A stretch of 40,609 nucleotides of DNA from Alicyclobacillus sendaiensis NBRC 100866 (GCF_001552675.1 NZ_BCRQ01000021.1:1-40609); one strand, 5' to 3'; shown: positions 1 through 9,350, numbered from the stretch's first letter. The notes: a model not told the origin generated them from the sequence alone. Numbers and translations: made by a program.

Positions 1-30
1 CTGCCGCGCCAGCCGACGCCGACACTGCTG

Positions 31-840
31 TTATGACACAAAGGCGCCCGCGCGGTCAATGGCATCCCAGATCTGATCCAAATTCGCCACCGCCGCCTGG
101 TAGCCGAGATCGATGGCCTCGGCTGCGCGCTGAAACTGCGCCGTCCCGATGTGAGACACCTTCGGCACGAGCGTCAGGCTTGCTCCACGGTTGCGCGTGC
201 GCAGCGCTTCTTCCTGCATCAGCTCGAGGCTCTGCATGATCACGTCCATCGCCGAGGTGGGCGGGGTGCCTCTGGGGGTCACGCCGACGTCCACGGCGAT
301 GACGAGATCGACGCCGAGATCCCAGCACGCCTGCACAGGGACGCGCTCCAGTACCCCGCCGTCGACGTACACGGCGCCATCGCGCACGACGGGAACAAAC
401 ACGCCGGGAATCGAAATGCTCGCCCGAACGGCGTCGGCGATGAGGCCCGATCGGAACACCACCAACCGGCGCTGGATGAGGTCCGTCGCCACGATGGCGA
501 GCGGAATGACTGTGTCGGCGAACGTCCCCTGGCGGGTCATGGTGGCCACCACGGCGCGCACCTTTTCGCCCTGGATGAAACCCATCTTGGGGACGGTGAA
601 ATCGAGCCAATGCCGCCGCCTCAGGTGAACCGCGAGGGCGCGCATGACCCGCGGTGGCACCCCCATCGCGTACACGCCCGCCACGAGCGCCCCCATGCTC
701 GATCCGGCGATGGCGTGCACCGGGACGCCGTGCTCGGCGAGCGCGAGCAACACGCCGATATGGGCAAATCCCTTGGCGCCGCCAGAGCCGAGGGCGACGC
801 CCACCTTGACGTTGTCCCGCATGCGCCGCGCGTCAGACAT
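31..840 (-). CDS. Patatin-like phospholipase / lipid acyl hydrolase (RssA/YlbK type)
   Basis: Predicted serine hydrolase of the bacterial patatin family. Three family signatures are visible in order: a glycine-rich oxyanion loop GSGGAKGFAHIG near the N-terminus, the nucleophile elbow GSSMG, and the catalytic aspartate in VDGG. These give the Ser-Asp dyad expected to cleave acyl ester bonds of lipids; the true substrate is unknown. I place the start at ATG 840, giving about 269 residues, because ATGTCTGA there overlaps the coaD stop by 8 bp. A longer reading from 879 would lie deep inside coaD. An internal ATG at 822 is also possible. The order rsmD-coaD-patatin resembles ylbH-ylbI-ylbK of B. 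subtilis, without ylbJ. The 30 bases beyond its stop, to the window edge, hold nothing I can identify. Confidence 0.85.
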   Translation of the reverse strand: MSDARRMRDNVKVGVALGSGGAKGFAHIGVLLALAEHGVPVHAIAGSSMGALVAGVYAMGVPPRVMRALAVHLRRRHWLDFTVPKMGFIQGEKVRAVVATMTRQGTFADTVIPLAIVATDLIQRRLVVFRSGLIADAVRASISIPGVFVPVVRDGAVYVDGGVLERVPVQACWDLGVDLVIAVDVGVTPRGTPPTSAMDVIMQSLELMQEEALRTRNRGASLTLVPKVSHIGTAQFQRAAEAIDLGYQAAVANLDQIWDAIDRAGAFVS

Positions 841-1330
841 GGCGATTCGCCAGTCTCCCCGCGCGCTCGGCAAGGGCATCGGCCACCCGCGGCGTCACGA
901 ACCGCGACACATCGCCACCGTGCATCGCCACGTCCTTCACGAGCGACGAGCTCACGAAGGACCACTCGGGCGAAGTCGGGACGAAGAGCGTGACGAGATC
1001 CTCGCACAGCGCCCGGTTCATTTGCGCCATGGCCATCTCGTTCTGGAGGTCGATGTGATTGCGCACGCCGCGCACGACGCACAGAATGCCGGACGAGCGG
1101 CAGTAGTCCACCAAGAGGCCGCTGAACGCGTCCACGCGTACGTGGGGATAGGGAAGGACGGCCTCCCGGATCATGTCGAGCCGCTCGTCGAGATCGAACC
1201 ATGGGCGCTTCGACGGATTGTGCAGCACCGCGACCACGAGTTCATCAAAGAGCGGCGCGACCTGCGCGATCACGTCCACGTGCCCGAGCGTGATGGGATC
1301 AAATGTGCCAGGGTACACAGCTTTGCGCAT
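833..1330 (-). CDS. coaD: Phosphopantetheine adenylyltransferase
   Basis: Catalyses the fourth step of coenzyme A synthesis: 4'-phosphopantetheine plus ATP gives dephospho-CoA and pyrophosphate. The 165-residue length is typical. The nucleotidyltransferase signature GTFDPITLGH occupies residues 8-17, with T9 and H17 as expected ATP-binding and transition-state residues. RGVRN follows in mid protein, and a late SSSLVK corresponds to the SSxxVK motif. The start is ATG 1330, preceded by AGGAGGGG that overlaps the rsmD stop codon (TAGGAGGGG), so it is probably translated directly after rsmD. It overlaps the following patatin gene by 8 bp. coaBC, the preceding pathway steps, lies far away at 20583-21800. 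Identification is firm. Confidence 0.97.
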   Translation of the reverse strand: MRKAVYPGTFDPITLGHVDVIAQVAPLFDELVVAVLHNPSKRPWFDLDERLDMIREAVLPYPHVRVDAFSGLLVDYCRSSGILCVVRGVRNHIDLQNEMAMAQMNRALCEDLVTLFVPTSPEWSFVSSSLVKDVAMHGGDVSRFVTPRVADALAERAGRLANRHV

Positions 1331-1341
1331 GAAGACCCCTC

Positions 1342-1896
1342 CTATATCTCTACGCCAAATCGGCTCCGGTAAATCCGAACCGCAATGTCGCCGTACCGCC
1401 GCGCCTTGTCGAGGACAAAGTCGCCCACCTCGTCGGGCAGGTCAAGCGAGGCGGGCAGCTCGCACACGACACCCCCCAAAATGCGGGCGGCTGGCAGCGC
1501 GCGAAGCACCGGCACCCACAGACACGCATCATACGGCGGGTCCACGAAGACGTAGGTGGCGGACTCCTCCGACGCCTCGAAGCGCCGAAGGGCGCGCGCC
1601 CAATCCACTACCCAAACCTCCGCCTGCGAGAGGGCGCCGACGCGGTCCAGGTTGCGCCGCACGAGCCGCGCCGAACGCGAATCCTTGTCCACAAAGATGG
1701 CCCTCGATGCGCCACGGCTCAGCGCCTCGATGCCGAGCGCACCCGTCCCCGCGAACAGGTCGATGACGAGTCCCTCCAATTGATGCGGGATCAGATTGAA
1801 CATCGACTCCTTCACGCGGTCCGTCGTGGGCCGAACCGCGCTCCCCCTCGGCGACTCGAGCGGGATGCCGCGCCATCTGCCCGCAATGATCCGCAT
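1342..1896 (-). CDS. rsmD: 16S rRNA (guanine(966)-N(2))-methyltransferase
   Basis: SAM-dependent methyltransferase that modifies G966 (E. coli numbering) of 16S rRNA during small-subunit assembly. The 184-residue protein begins MRIIAGRWRGIPL, the usual RsmD N-terminus. It carries the SAM-binding motif LFAGTGALGIEALSRGA and the catalytic DPPY tetrapeptide in VFVDPPYD. ATG 1896 is preferred because GAGGAGA stands at good spacing upstream; the open frame runs on to 2145, but that extension is low-complexity and unlike the family. It is first in a rsmD-coaD-patatin unit, with 11 bp to coaD. Confidence 0.95.
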   Translation of the reverse strand: MRIIAGRWRGIPLESPRGSAVRPTTDRVKESMFNLIPHQLEGLVIDLFAGTGALGIEALSRGASRAIFVDKDSRSARLVRRNLDRVGALSQAEVWVVDWARALRRFEASEESATYVFVDPPYDACLWVPVLRALPAARILGGVVCELPASLDLPDEVGDFVLDKARRYGDIAVRIYRSRFGVEI

Positions 1897-2245
1897 GCCT
1901 CTTCTCCTCTCAGGAAACCATGCCACTGTTCTCTGCACCAACGTATCACATCGCGAAGCGAGCGCCAACGCGACGTATATCCGTTCCTGGTTTTGGACAT
2001 TCTGTGAACGACAACGGCGACAGCTGTTGTGGCAACCGAGTGCGAAGAGGCGATCCCCATCCACTCTTCCTCCGGTTTCTCCTCTCCCAGAACGCGTCAG
2101 GCGATGCTGACGCAGGGCCTCGCGCAAACCCGGCGCGGGGCCCATTTCGTCTTCACCCGGTCACCTTCCCGCATACCCCAGCGCGCGTCCGCTATAATCG
2201 TCCTAGGCACGTTTCTTGCACGTTGAGCTTTGGAGGACGGAGGCG
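1897..2245. other. Divergent intergenic region between rsmD and the amidase gene
   Basis: About 350 bases without a gene I can support; short open frames here look random. On the plus strand a consensus -10 hexamer TATAAT lies at 2193-2198, about 50 bases before the amidase start, but no good -35 lies 16-18 bases upstream. A small inverted repeat, GCGTCAG / CTGACGC around six bases, is at 2094-2113 and is not followed by a T tract. I could not locate a convincing rsmD promoter on the minus strand. Confidence 0.5.
2193..2198 (+). promoter_or_regulatory. Probable -10 element of the amidase promoter
   Basis: TATAAT, a perfect sigma-A -10 hexamer, in an otherwise GC-rich stretch, placing a transcript start near 2205 and a leader of about 40 bases before the amidase ATG. 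The -35 is weak or absent, so only the -10 is called. Confidence 0.45.
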
Positions 2246-3610
2246 ATGGCGTTGTCAATCATAAGCCCCACCATTCGCCAGCAAGTAGCAAGTCTCGGCC
2301 GCGGCCTCTCCGCCTCGGCCCTGCTCGCGCAGTGGCTTGGCGCCATCCAGCGCGAAAACGGGAAATTGAACGCGCTCCTGTGCGTGGCCACCGAGATGAG
2401 CCGCCAGCAGGCGCATGCCCTTGACCAACTCGCCGAGCGGTTTCCCGAAGGCCTCGGACCGCTCGCGGGCATCCCCATCAGCGTGAAGGACCTCATCGAC
2501 ACCTCGTTTCTGCCGACCACCTATGGGCACGGCCGCTTTCGGGAGCACGTGCCGGATAGCACCGCACTGTGCGTGACGAGGCTCCAGCGCGCCCACGCGA
2601 TCATCGTCGGAAAAGCCCACCTACACGAATTTGCCTTTGGCGTGACCAACGAGAACCCGCACTTCGGCCCCGCGCGCAACCCGCGCGATCCGAGTCGGAT
2701 CACCGGCGGCTCCAGCGGCGGCAGCGCCGCCTCCGTCGTGGGCGGGATGGCGCAGGCCAGCGTGGGCACCGACACCGGAGGCAGCGTTCGCATCCCAGCT
2801 GCGCTCACCGGCTGCGTCGGGTTCAAGCCATCGTACGGCCTCGTCCCCACGGACGGCGTGCTTCCGCTCGCCCCGACGCTCGATCACGTCGGGACGCTGG
2901 CGAACTGCGTCGAGGATGCGGCCATCGTCACCGCGGTGATGGCGGGCATCGACCCGGACCGATGGCTGTCGCCGCCGCCTCCCGCTTTGCGCCTTCGGGT
3001 CGCTCTTGTTCCCGGCTTGGTCAGCCGGTTTGCCGCGCCCGAAGTGTCCGCGTGGTTTGACAGCCTCGTCCACGTCCTGCAGAGCCGCGGCATGATCGAA
3101 CTCGCAGGATCCATCGAGCTCGACGCCGACGAGATCGCCCGACACCAGAGCAACATTTTGGGGGCCGAGGCGTACGCGACGCATCGAACGTGGCTCGCGG
3201 AGCACAAAGACGCGTACGGCGCGGATGTGCGGGAGCGTCTGGAGGACGGTGCGCGCGTGGAAACGTGGGCGTACGCGGAGAGTTTGCGCTTCCGCGCCCG
3301 GTTCCAGCATGCCGTCCGCAGCTGGTTCTCTCAGTACGATTGCATTCTGCTGCCGACGACGCCCATTCCGGCGCCGCGCATTGGGGAGACGACCGTGTGG
3401 ATTCATGGAGAGGCGCGCGCCGTGCGGCCGCTCCTTACGCGATTCACCAACCCGTGGAACCTATCGGGGGCACCGGCCATCTCCATCCCGGCCGGCCAAG
3501 TTTCGGGCTTGCCGATGGGGCTTCAAATTGTGGGGAAACCCAATGCCGACGGCCGACTCCTCCGCATCGCCCGCCGCATCGAGGCGGACATCGCCTCTCA
3601 TCTCCCGTAA
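2246..3610 (+). CDS. Amidase-signature family amidohydrolase (GatA-like)
   Basis: Hydrolase of the amidase-signature superfamily. The full catalytic triad is visible: K81 in ISVKD, the cis-serine S156 in GGSSGGS, and the nucleophile S180 in GTDTGGS. The 454-residue length fits the family. It resembles GatA, but no gatB or gatC is nearby, so it is more likely a stand-alone amidase acting on an unknown amide than the tRNA amidotransferase subunit. The start is ATG 2246, with GGAGG nine bases upstream at 2232-2236; a TTG at 2216 would extend the frame but has no such site. It has its own -10 element and is divergent from rsmD. No signal peptide is seen. The family is certain; the substrate is not. 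Confidence 0.88.
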   Translation: MALSIISPTIRQQVASLGRGLSASALLAQWLGAIQRENGKLNALLCVATEMSRQQAHALDQLAERFPEGLGPLAGIPISVKDLIDTSFLPTTYGHGRFREHVPDSTALCVTRLQRAHAIIVGKAHLHEFAFGVTNENPHFGPARNPRDPSRITGGSSGGSAASVVGGMAQASVGTDTGGSVRIPAALTGCVGFKPSYGLVPTDGVLPLAPTLDHVGTLANCVEDAAIVTAVMAGIDPDRWLSPPPPALRLRVALVPGLVSRFAAPEVSAWFDSLVHVLQSRGMIELAGSIELDADEIARHQSNILGAEAYATHRTWLAEHKDAYGADVRERLEDGARVETWAYAESLRFRARFQHAVRSWFSQYDCILLPTTPIPAPRIGETTVWIHGEARAVRPLLTRFTNPWNLSGAPAISIPAGQVSGLPMGLQIVGKPNADGRLLRIARRIEADIASHLP

Positions 3611-3619
3611 TAAGCGTGA

Positions 3620-3650
3620 GGCGCCGTCAGCGGGTGCCGGTGACGGCGCC
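3620..3650. terminator. Hairpin between convergent amidase and sqdX-like genes
   Basis: Perfect 10-bp inverted repeat GGCGCCGTCA / TGACGGCGCC around an 11-base loop. It begins ten bases after the amidase stop and covers the last codons of the convergent glycosyltransferase. It has no T tract on either strand, so bidirectional termination is plausible but not proven. Confidence 0.4.
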
Positions 3651-4784
3651 CGCGACGACGCCAAACGACTGCAGGACGCGCTCGTAGTGACCGAGCAATT
3701 GTTTGCTCGGTCCCTCCCAGTCCAACTCCTCCGCAATGGCCAGTCCCCGCCGCCGAACCGCCTCTCGCTTCGCCTCGTCGCGCATCACGAGATCGACGAT
3801 CGCAATCAGGGACTCTGTGGAATTCGGATCGAAGATGAACCCCGCCCGCCCGTCTTCGAGGACCTCGCGCGTGGGAGGGCTGTCCGCGGCCACGATGGGA
3901 AGCCCAGCGGCCATCGCCTCGAACAAGACCAGCCCGAGGGTCTCGGTCGTCGACGGAAACAAGAAGGCGTCTGCGGCGCGATACGCTTGCGCCAACGCTT
4001 CCCCGTGGAGATACCCGGTAAAGTGGGTCCGCGTCCCGGCAAACACGCGCTCGAGTTCAGGGCGGTGCGGGCCGTCACCCACGATGGCCAGGTAGAGGTT
4101 CGGAATGGCGTCCAACACCGGGCGCATGCGCTCGATATTCTTTTCGGACGCCAAGCGCCCCACGTACAACAGGACGCGATCGCCCGGTTGGGCGTCGGGC
4201 GCGAGGCGGCGGCGCATCTCCTCGCTGTACGGCGCGTTTCGGAACAGCGCCACATCCACGCCGCGCTCCCAGAGCTCCAGATTCTGAAACCCCTGGCGCT
4301 CCAGCTCTCGCAGCGTCGCGCGGGACGTGGCGAGGTTGAGGTGAGCCCGGTTGTGGAGCGTCCGGAAGTACCACCACAGGAGAGGCTCGAGAAACTCGAG
4401 CTTGTAATGGCGAGCGTAGGCCGGCACGTTGGTGTGATACGAGGCGACAAGCGGCAGATGGGACTTCCAAGCGTAGTAGATGCCCCCGATGCCGAGAAAC
4501 GCCGGATTCACCACGTGGATGAGATCCGGCCGAAATGCTCGCAGATGTTTGCCGATTCGCGGCAGCGGCAACGAGTACCGTTTTTCCGGATACAGGATGA
4601 ACGGCATCGCAGGGATCCCGACGATGGTTGCGGAAGCGTAGGTCTCCGGCGATCCCGACGGGGCAAACAGCAGCACCTCGTGGCCCTCGCGCTCCAAGTA
4701 CTTGAGCGTCGCACAGAGCCTGGTGACAATTCCGTCGGTCGACGGCAGAAACGTCTCCGTAAACATCGCGATCCTCATGCTCAC
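3627..4784 (-). CDS. sqdX: GT4-family glycosyltransferase, probable sulfoquinovosyl-diacylglycerol synthase (SqdX/SQD2-like)
   Basis: Predicted to transfer sulfoquinovose from UDP-sulfoquinovose to diacylglycerol, the last step of sulfolipid (SQDG) synthesis at the membrane. The 385-residue protein has the two-domain GT-B layout: an N-terminal acceptor half (FTETFLPSTDGIVTR; SYHTNVPAYARHYK) and a C-terminal nucleotide-sugar half with YVGRLASEKN, VGDGPHRPELE and the E-x7-E segment ETLGLVLFEAMAAGLP. The SYHT(N/H)VP and LWERGVD segments match plant SQD2 and cyanobacterial SqdX as I recall them. The immediate upstream gene is sqdB, two bases away, which makes SQDG synthesis much more likely than a generic mannosyl- or glucosyltransferase role. 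GTG 4784 is used; ATG 4778 is an alternative served by the same GGAGG at the sqdB 3' end. Confidence 0.82.
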   Translation of the reverse strand: MSMRIAMFTETFLPSTDGIVTRLCATLKYLEREGHEVLLFAPSGSPETYASATIVGIPAMPFILYPEKRYSLPLPRIGKHLRAFRPDLIHVVNPAFLGIGGIYYAWKSHLPLVASYHTNVPAYARHYKLEFLEPLLWWYFRTLHNRAHLNLATSRATLRELERQGFQNLELWERGVDVALFRNAPYSEEMRRRLAPDAQPGDRVLLYVGRLASEKNIERMRPVLDAIPNLYLAIVGDGPHRPELERVFAGTRTHFTGYLHGEALAQAYRAADAFLFPSTTETLGLVLFEAMAAGLPIVAADSPPTREVLEDGRAGFIFDPNSTESLIAIVDLVMRDEAKREAVRRRGLAIAEELDWEGPSKQLLGHYERVLQSFGVVAGAVTGTR

Positions 4785-4786
4785 CG

Positions 4787-5944
<1,158 letters not shown>

Positions 5945-6026
5945 TCACCCCAACATTCCGCTAGCACTACTGACTTCCCTACCAATGTACAAGTTTTCGA
6001 TCGGTGCAGCAAGTACGAGGTTCTTC

Positions 6027-6815
6027 CTAACCCTTTTGACCCATGGCTATCTTTGCTAGATTCTGTCCCATGCGCACATGATCGCCAACGGCCACCGACC
6101 ACTCCAGGGCCCAAGACGACGGGAAAAGAACCAAAACGGTCGAACCGAGCGCGAAATGGCCGATTTCTTCACCTCTTCGATACGCTTGGCCAGGGATCAG
6201 GTTCAACTGCCGCCCTCGGTTCACGGCGTACCGAAGGCGAATGGTGCCGACTCCGCAGGCGCCCACCATCACCATGACAAACGGGCCCCAGGGCGAGGAA
6301 AACCGCGTCACGACTCGCTCATTTCTCGCCAGCAGGCCGGGCATGACGCGCGTGGCTGCCGGATTGACCGGATAGAGCGATCCCGGAATCCTCCACACCT
6401 GCTCTGGCGCGCACTCCACCGGCGCGTGGATGCGATGGTAGTCGCGCGGGCTCAGGTACACCGTCACGCTCTGCCCGCCCGACAACTCCTCCGCAAGACC
6501 ATTATCCTGAACCAACTGCCTGAGGTTGAACAGCGACCCTTTCACAAAGAGGCGGCGGCCTCCCTCGAGGCCTCCCACTTCCTGCACGAGTCCGTCCGTC
6601 GGCGACGTGATGCCGTCTTCAATAGGCCGCGCGCCGAGTCGCAGCTGGCGAGTAAAGAACTCGCCGAGGGTTCGGTAGTCAGACAGGTCTTTCGCAATCT
6701 CGCGAAGCTCGACGTTGTAGTGACGAATGAACCACGGTATGGCCCTGCGACTGATCTCAGAGTCCACAAAATGCCGGAGGCAAAACGTGTACGCGCGTTT
6801 CGGAAAGGCGTACAA
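6027..6815 (-). CDS. psd: Phosphatidylserine decarboxylase proenzyme
   Basis: Pyruvoyl-dependent membrane enzyme that converts phosphatidylserine to phosphatidylethanolamine. The 262-residue proenzyme shows SPTDG (D74), YLSPRDYHRIHAP (H127, H130) and the self-cleavage site LGST at 223-226. Cleavage before S225 would yield the beta chain and a pyruvoyl-capped alpha chain; D74-H130-S225 fits the known autocleavage triad. The start is uncertain: TTG 6815 is the most upstream usable codon in frame, but its Shine-Dalgarno is weak. A TATAAT at 6878-6883 probably drives it. No phosphatidylserine synthase gene is in the window. It appears to head a psd-sqdB-sqdX unit. Confidence 0.93.
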   Translation of the reverse strand: MYAFPKRAYTFCLRHFVDSEISRRAIPWFIRHYNVELREIAKDLSDYRTLGEFFTRQLRLGARPIEDGITSPTDGLVQEVGGLEGGRRLFVKGSLFNLRQLVQDNGLAEELSGGQSVTVYLSPRDYHRIHAPVECAPEQVWRIPGSLYPVNPAATRVMPGLLARNERVVTRFSSPWGPFVMVMVGACGVGTIRLRYAVNRGRQLNLIPGQAYRRGEEIGHFALGSTVLVLFPSSWALEWSVAVGDHVRMGQNLAKIAMGQKG

Positions 6816-6877
6816 GGCCGCTCTCGTTATACGAATATGCCATCCCGCCTCTCACATGCATTGCACGGTCAAGTCCC

Positions 6878-6883
6878 ATTATA
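6878..6883 (-). promoter_or_regulatory. Probable -10 element upstream of psd
   Basis: Minus-strand TATAAT in GC-rich surroundings, about 60 bases before the psd start and just beyond the SASP 3' hairpin. No recognisable -35 sits at standard spacing, so the call rests on the -10 alone. Confidence 0.45.
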
Positions 6884-6908
6884 GTGCGTGGGATGGCGCT
6901 TCATCACG

Positions 6909-6940
6909 CGACGAGGGTTGGCTCACGCCAACCCTCGTCG
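6909..6940 (-). terminator. Long perfect hairpin after the SASP gene
   Basis: 13-bp perfect inverted repeat CGACGAGGGTTGG / CCAACCCTCGTCG around a six-base loop, starting nine bases after the SASP stop codon. It is placed like a terminator separating the sporulation gene from psd, but no T run follows on the minus strand, so its efficiency is uncertain. Confidence 0.55.
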
Positions 6941-6949
6941 TCACACCCG

Positions 6950-7147
6950 TCAGTGACCCGCAAGCTGTTGCTCGGCATAGGCCACCAAGCGCTTGGTGAT
7001 CTCGCCCCCGACCGAGCCATTTTGACGGGCAGTCGTGTCGGGGCCGAGCTGAACGCCGAACTCCGTCGCGATCTCGTACTTCATCTGATCCAGCGCGCGG
7101 TTGGCGCCTTGCACGAGCACCTTGTTGCTGCCGCTTTGGTTTGCCAT
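6950..7147 (-). CDS. Small acid-soluble spore protein, alpha/beta type
   Basis: 65-residue spore DNA-binding protein that coats and protects DNA in the dormant spore and is degraded by the GPR protease at germination. The classic family core is present: [10 protein letters not shown], including the GPR recognition site, then [12 protein letters not shown] and [17 protein letters not shown]. Start ATG 7147 follows GGGAGGTGA at suitable spacing; GTG 7150 directly before it is less likely. Regulation can be read from the DNA: a sigma-G-type promoter at 7175-7204. It is monocistronic, between recG and psd, with a hairpin after its stop. Its presence shows the organism forms endospores. Confidence 0.97.
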   Translation of the reverse strand: MANQSGSNKVLVQGANRALDQMKYEIATEFGVQLGPDTTARQNGSVGGEITKRLVAYAEQQLAGH

Positions 7148-7174
7148 CACCCTTCACCTCCCCCTGGTGTACCG

Positions 7175-7204
7175 TAGTATGTTCGGGGGAAGTGGAATTA
7201 TAGA
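7175..7204 (-). promoter_or_regulatory. Sigma-G-type (forespore) promoter of the SASP gene
   Basis: Minus strand: -10 CATACTA at 7175-7181, identical to the sigma-G consensus -10, and a -35-like TCTATA at 7199-7204, separated by 17 bases. It is about 30 bases upstream of the SASP start codon, as expected for late forespore expression. Confidence 0.7.
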
Positions 7205-7232
7205 TGTCACTTCGATCCACTCGTGGTGGCCA

Positions 7233-9266
7233 TCAGTCTCGATACGAAACCTTGTCCATGGCCTCCTTGAGCGCGTTCCGCAGGCCCATAGCCCACGGGG
7301 CATACCAAAAATCGTCGCGCCGAATCAACGCGAGCGCCTCCTCTCTCGCGACCTCCATGATCCGATAATCGCGGGCGAGATCGCCCAACGCGAACTCGGG
7401 AAGGCCGCTCTGCTTCAGGCCGAACAGCTCCCCGGGCCCGCGCAGTTCCAGGTCTCGCTCGGCGATCTCAAACCCGTCGTTCGTGTGCAGCATGGTCTCG
7501 ATGCGCGCGCGGGCCGCCTCGGACGATGCGTCGTGAATCAGCAGGCAGTAGCTTGAATGCGGCCCGCGCCCGACGCGCCCACGGAGCTGATGCAGTTGCG
7601 CCAAGCCGAACCGCTCCGCGCCGTAGATGGCCATCACGGTGGCATTCGGCACGTCGATGCCGACCTCAATCACGGTGGTCGCGACGAGCGCGTGGATGTC
7701 TCCGTCGCGAAAGGCGCGCATGATGCGCTCCTTCTCCGCGCTTGGCATGCGCCCGTGCAAAAGTTCCACGCGAAATCCCGCCAGGTGTTCGCGCACGCGC
7801 TCGTACAACTCGGTCACGGACGCAACGTCGTCGCGATCGCCCGCCTCGATGGCCGGCGCGACGACGTAGGCCTGGCGCCCGCGTGCCAACTCCCTGCGGA
7901 TAAGGCGAAAGACGGCCTCGTCTTCGCTCGACCGCACCGCGAGGGTCTGGATGGGCTTTCGGCCCTTCGGTAACTCGTTCAGGACGGACACATCCATGTC
8001 GCCGTAAATGGCGAGCGCCAGCGTCCGCGGAATGGGGGTCGCCGACAGCATGAGAACGTCGGGCGCCCGGCCCTTCTCGCGCAACCGCGCGCGCTGTGCG
8101 ACACCGAACCGATGCTGCTCATCGGTGACGAGGAGGGCGAGATCGCGAAACTCCACGCCCTCCGACAGAAGGGCGTGCGTGCCGACGGCAAGCGACACGT
8201 CCCCGGAGGCGAGACCTTGCAAGACGCGATCCCGCTCGCGCCCCGTCACCGAGCCCGTCAGAAGCTCGACGCGCACACCGGCTTGCTCGAGCAACTGCCG
8301 CGCGAGCTTCGCGTGCTGTTCCGCGAGAATTTCGGTGGGCGCCATGAGCGCCGACTGACCGCGGGCGAGGTGAACCGCGAAGCAGGCGAAAAGCGCCACC
8401 CACGTCTTGCCCGACCCGACGTCTCCCTGAATCAGCCGCGCCATGGGCACAGGCCGCTCGAGGTCTCGCAGGATGTCCTCGCACGCCTGCCGCTGCGCAT
8501 TGGTCATCGGGCTGGGGAGAAGGGCCTCGAACCTCGCCAGCGCATCGCGCGGCACGGGCTGCGCGCGTCCTGCGGGCTCCTCGCGCTTCGAACGAAGCCA
8601 CTGCAGCTGAATTTGGAACAAAAGGAATTCCTCGAACACGAGCCGGCGCCGGGCCTGACGCACGTCCTCGGGCGATGTGGGCCGATGGATGCCGAAGAGC
8701 GCATCGCGGTGCGTCCAAAGCCGGTACTTGCGCACGAGCGCATACGGCAGCGACTCCGGGATGTCGTCCGCGTACTGCTCCAGCGCCTTCAGGATCAGCT
8801 GGTGGATGGCCTTCGACGACAGATCTTTGCTCGCGCGGTACACGGGTACCCAAGCGGGCGCTTGGGCCCCGCCGAAGGATGTCTCACTCACGACGAGGCG
8901 GCGCATCGCTTCGTTCCACTTGCCGGTGACCACGATGAGCCGCCCGTCGGTTAACTTCGAGCGCAGGTAATGCTGCGAAAACCAAAGGCAGACGACCGGG
9001 TACTGGCCGTCCACGCGCACGCGCGCGGTCATGATGGACTTGGAACCGCGCCACCTCACCTGCACAGGCCCCTCGACGACCGCGCGCGCCGTGACGCGAT
9101 CCCCGTCGCTCCACTCAGGAAAAGGCTTGTCTGCTCGCTCGTCATACCGAAACGGATACGTGTGCAACAGGTCGTCGATGGTTCGAATGCCCAGCGCTTC
9201 AAGTGCTCGCTCCTTCTGCGGGCCCACGCCCGGAAGGACGCGTACGGACAGCGATCTGAGCGACAA
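7233..9266 (-). CDS. recG: ATP-dependent DNA helicase RecG
   Basis: Branch-migrating helicase that remodels stalled replication forks and recombination intermediates. From the preferred start it is 677 residues, normal for RecG. An N-terminal wedge/OB region begins VLPGVGPQKERALEALGI, followed by Walker A GDVGSGKT (281-288), the RecG-type DEQHRFG box (from 382), SATPIPRTLA, and in the second helicase domain VIEVGIDVPNA and QLRGRVGRG. The start is TTG 9266, which has GGGGAGGG seven bases upstream; the frame extends to 9305 without a better signal. It is divergent from rpmB across 188 bases, where a minus-strand TATAGT is the only promoter hint. In B. subtilis several genes separate rpmB and recG, and none is here. 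Confidence 0.95.
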   Translation of the reverse strand: MSLRSLSVRVLPGVGPQKERALEALGIRTIDDLLHTYPFRYDERADKPFPEWSDGDRVTARAVVEGPVQVRWRGSKSIMTARVRVDGQYPVVCLWFSQHYLRSKLTDGRLIVVTGKWNEAMRRLVVSETSFGGAQAPAWVPVYRASKDLSSKAIHQLILKALEQYADDIPESLPYALVRKYRLWTHRDALFGIHRPTSPEDVRQARRRLVFEEFLLFQIQLQWLRSKREEPAGRAQPVPRDALARFEALLPSPMTNAQRQACEDILRDLERPVPMARLIQGDVGSGKTWVALFACFAVHLARGQSALMAPTEILAEQHAKLARQLLEQAGVRVELLTGSVTGRERDRVLQGLASGDVSLAVGTHALLSEGVEFRDLALLVTDEQHRFGVAQRARLREKGRAPDVLMLSATPIPRTLALAIYGDMDVSVLNELPKGRKPIQTLAVRSSEDEAVFRLIRRELARGRQAYVVAPAIEAGDRDDVASVTELYERVREHLAGFRVELLHGRMPSAEKERIMRAFRDGDIHALVATTVIEVGIDVPNATVMAIYGAERFGLAQLHQLRGRVGRGPHSSYCLLIHDASSEAARARIETMLHTNDGFEIAERDLELRGPGELFGLKQSGLPEFALGDLARDYRIMEVAREEALALIRRDDFWYAPWAMGLRNALKEAMDKVSYRD

Positions 9267-9350
9267 CGCGCCGCCCTCCCCGTGAACGCCGCCGCGGCGG
9301 CACAACTCTTCCTCATTGTACTATACCCGGAAAGACGCCTGGAAGGACGG

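Noticed and set aside
2246-3610. The amidase as GatA of the tRNA amidotransferase
   Set aside because: gatC and gatB are absent on both sides, and the gene has its own promoter element; the sequence alone cannot exclude it.
3627-4784. The glycosyltransferase as a generic mannosyl- or glucosyltransferase
   Set aside because: It is adjacent to sqdB and carries SQD2-like segments, so the sulfolipid role is favoured, though this is not proven biochemically.
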